Both the position numbers and the translations under genes were made by a program. A stretch of 41,807 bases of DNA from Aquibium sp. A9E412 (GTDB lineage: Bacteria; Pseudomonadota; Alphaproteobacteria; Rhizobiales; Rhizobiaceae), in assembly GCF_030398335.1 (NCBI RefSeq), contig NZ_JAOAOP010000028.1, forward strand, positions 1-41,807, written 5' to 3'. This document shows positions 40,713 to 41,807 of this stretch, piece after piece. The notes beneath the pieces were generated by a model. The model had not been told where the DNA came from. It did not search any database and was given only the letters and a program-made list of their open reading frames with translations. Positions within the stretch are counted from its first letter, which is position 1. Every line of letters starts with the position of its first letter.

Positions 40713-41807
40713 ATGAACCGAACGTTTTCCCTGGCGCGCCTGACGCTGGCTGCGGCCGTCGCATGCGGTCTGGCCGCCGCCCCCGCCCTCGCCCAGTCGG
40801 ACGAGGCCGGCAAGCTCGGCAGCATCACCATCGCCATCGAGCTCGACCTCGACACGCTCGACCCGACGCAGAACATCAACACCCACCAGCGCTCCGTCTA
40901 CGGCCACATCTTCGACCCGCTGCTGACGCGCGACAAGGACGGCAACGTCGAGCCGGCGCTGGCGACGCGCTGGGAGCGCGTCGACGAGACGCGCTGGCGC
41001 TTCTGGCTGCGCGACGACGTCACCTTCACCAATGGCGAGAAATTCGACGCGCAGTCGGTCAAGTTCACCGTCGAGCTGATGCAGGGCGCCTCCTCGCAGG
41101 CGCGCAGCTACTACAACGAGTTCACCGCCGTGGAGATCGTCGACGACTACACCGTCGACCTGGTCACCAAGGGACCCTACTCGGCGACGCTGGCGCTGAT
41201 CGCCGACTACCTCAACGCGGTGCCGCCGAAATACTACCAGGAGGTCGGCGCCGAAGGCTTCGCCGCCAATCCGGTCGGCACCGGCCCCTACATGCTCGAC
41301 ACCTGGACGCGCGGCGACCGCATCACGCTGAAGCCCAATCCCGACTGGGCGCTCGGCACGCAGAAGGCCGACGAGGTGGTGTTCTGGGTGGTGCCGGAGC
41401 CGTCCTCGCGCATCTCCGCGCTGCTCAACGGCGAGGCCGACGTCATCGGTCAGGTGCCGGCCATCCAGGCGGCGCAGATCGAGGATTCGCCCGATGTGCG
41501 CATCGAGGGTGCCGGCGTGGCGCTGTGGCCGATCTGGGGCGGTCTGATCGTCGACCGGCCGGAGCTGCAGGACGTGCGGGTGCGCCATGCCATCAACTAT
41601 GCGGTCAACAAGCAGGCCATCGTCGACCGGCTGCTGCGCGGCTACGGCCGGGTGATGGGCCAGCCCTGCCCGCCGGACACCTCGTGCTGGAACCCCGACA
41701 TCGAGCCCTACGCCTACGATCCGGAGAAGGCCAAGGCGCTGCTCGAGGAGGCGGGCGCGACCGGCATGTCGCTCGAGATCAACTTCCCGACCGGCGTCGT
41801 GCCGCAG
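40713..41807 (+). CDS. Dipeptide-type ABC transporter substrate-binding protein (SBP family 5), partial
   Basis: The gene runs off the end of the window; 365 residues are visible of the usual 500-540. The signal peptide is clear: a short basic start (M-N-R-T-F-S-L-A-R), a hydrophobic core and A-P-A-L-A before Q28. The mature part has L-D-T-L-D-P-T-Q-N, Y-G-H-I-F-D-P-L-L-T-R, L-A-T-R-W-E, F-T-N-G-E-K-F-D-A-Q-S-V-K-F-T-V and N-P-V-G-T-G-P-Y, all typical of DppA/OppA-like family 5 binding proteins. GGAG precedes the ATG by seven bases. It is divergent from the GntR gene. The missing permeases probably follow downstream, and the DppD/DppF-type ATPases at 34752-36766 are the likely energising subunits. 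Confidence 0.93.
   Translation, partial: MNRTFSLARLTLAAAVACGLAAAPALAQSDEAGKLGSITIAIELDLDTLDPTQNINTHQRSVYGHIFDPLLTRDKDGNVEPALATRWERVDETRWRFWLRDDVTFTNGEKFDAQSVKFTVELMQGASSQARSYYNEFTAVEIVDDYTVDLVTKGPYSATLALIADYLNAVPPKYYQEVGAEGFAANPVGTGPYMLDTWTRGDRITLKPNPDWALGTQKADEVVFWVVPEPSSRISALLNGEADVIGQVPAIQAAQIEDSPDVRIEGAGVALWPIWGGLIVDRPELQDVRVRHAINYAVNKQAIVDRLLRGYGRVMGQPCPPDTSCWNPDIEPYAYDPEKAKALLEEAGATGMSLEINFPTGVVPQ

Noticed and set aside
40708-40716. ATG at 40708 as start of the binding-protein gene
   Set aside because: It reads ATG-ACA-TGA and stops at once. The ATG at 40713 begins a clear signal peptide and has a well-spaced GGAG.

Overview
This window looks like the chromosome of a GC-rich alphaproteobacterium. 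That is inferred from the strong G/C bias at third positions, the frequent use of GTG and TTG starts, the tight ATGA/GTGA gene overlaps, and the gene families present. I cannot place it at genus level. Nearly all of it is coding, and I see no tRNA, rRNA, CRISPR array, insertion sequence or phage gene.

Region 1 (1-2671, plus strand) holds a dihydrodipicolinate-synthase-like aldolase, the ATPase of a nitrate/sulfonate-type ABC importer whose other subunits must lie upstream of the window, and a short-chain dehydrogenase. Region 2 (2687-11405, mostly minus strand) is a nucleotide-sugar and glycan cluster. RfbF and RfbG make CDP-4-keto-6-deoxyglucose. Two zinc-motif C-methyltransferases, an RmlC-type 3,5-epimerase, an NAD-dependent epimerase/reductase, a CmcI-family methylase and two glycosyltransferase-like proteins would tailor and transfer the sugar. 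A branched, methylated 6-deoxyhexose on a surface polysaccharide is the natural inference.

Region 3 (11566-20418) is probably a nicotinamide/nicotinate catabolic locus. Seven minus-strand genes are chained by overlaps: an FAD subunit, a fused 2Fe-2S/molybdopterin hydroxylase, a 6-hydroxynicotinate reductase homologue, a UPF0280 protein, a DUF1185 'amino acid synthesis' protein, a MarR regulator and a cysteine-synthase-like PLP enzyme. Nicotinamidase (pncA) is divergent. The shared intergenic region carries a good sigma70-like promoter whose -10 box lies inside an imperfect palindrome suited to the MarR protein. A complete branched-chain-amino-acid-type ABC importer follows (20430-25096, minus strand) and could feed this pathway.

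Region 4 (25230-41807) is a second catabolic island. One minus-strand operon encodes hydantoinase/oxoprolinase subunits B and A, a cytoplasmic gamma-glutamyltransferase-like enzyme and two membrane proteins. A divergent operon encodes an acyl-CoA dehydrogenase and a MaoC hydratase. A third encodes a CaiB/BaiF CoA-transferase, an MmgE/PrpD protein and two oligopeptide-type ABC ATPases. A HutC-type GntR regulator follows, then the start of a dipeptide-type binding protein that runs off the window. Four near-identical TTTGT-N4-ACAAA elements sit at the predicted promoters of the three operons and the binding-protein gene, so the island looks like one regulon under the local GntR protein. The substrate is unknown. 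An imported amide, gamma-glutamyl or cyclic-imide compound that is cleaved and then processed as a CoA thioester would fit.
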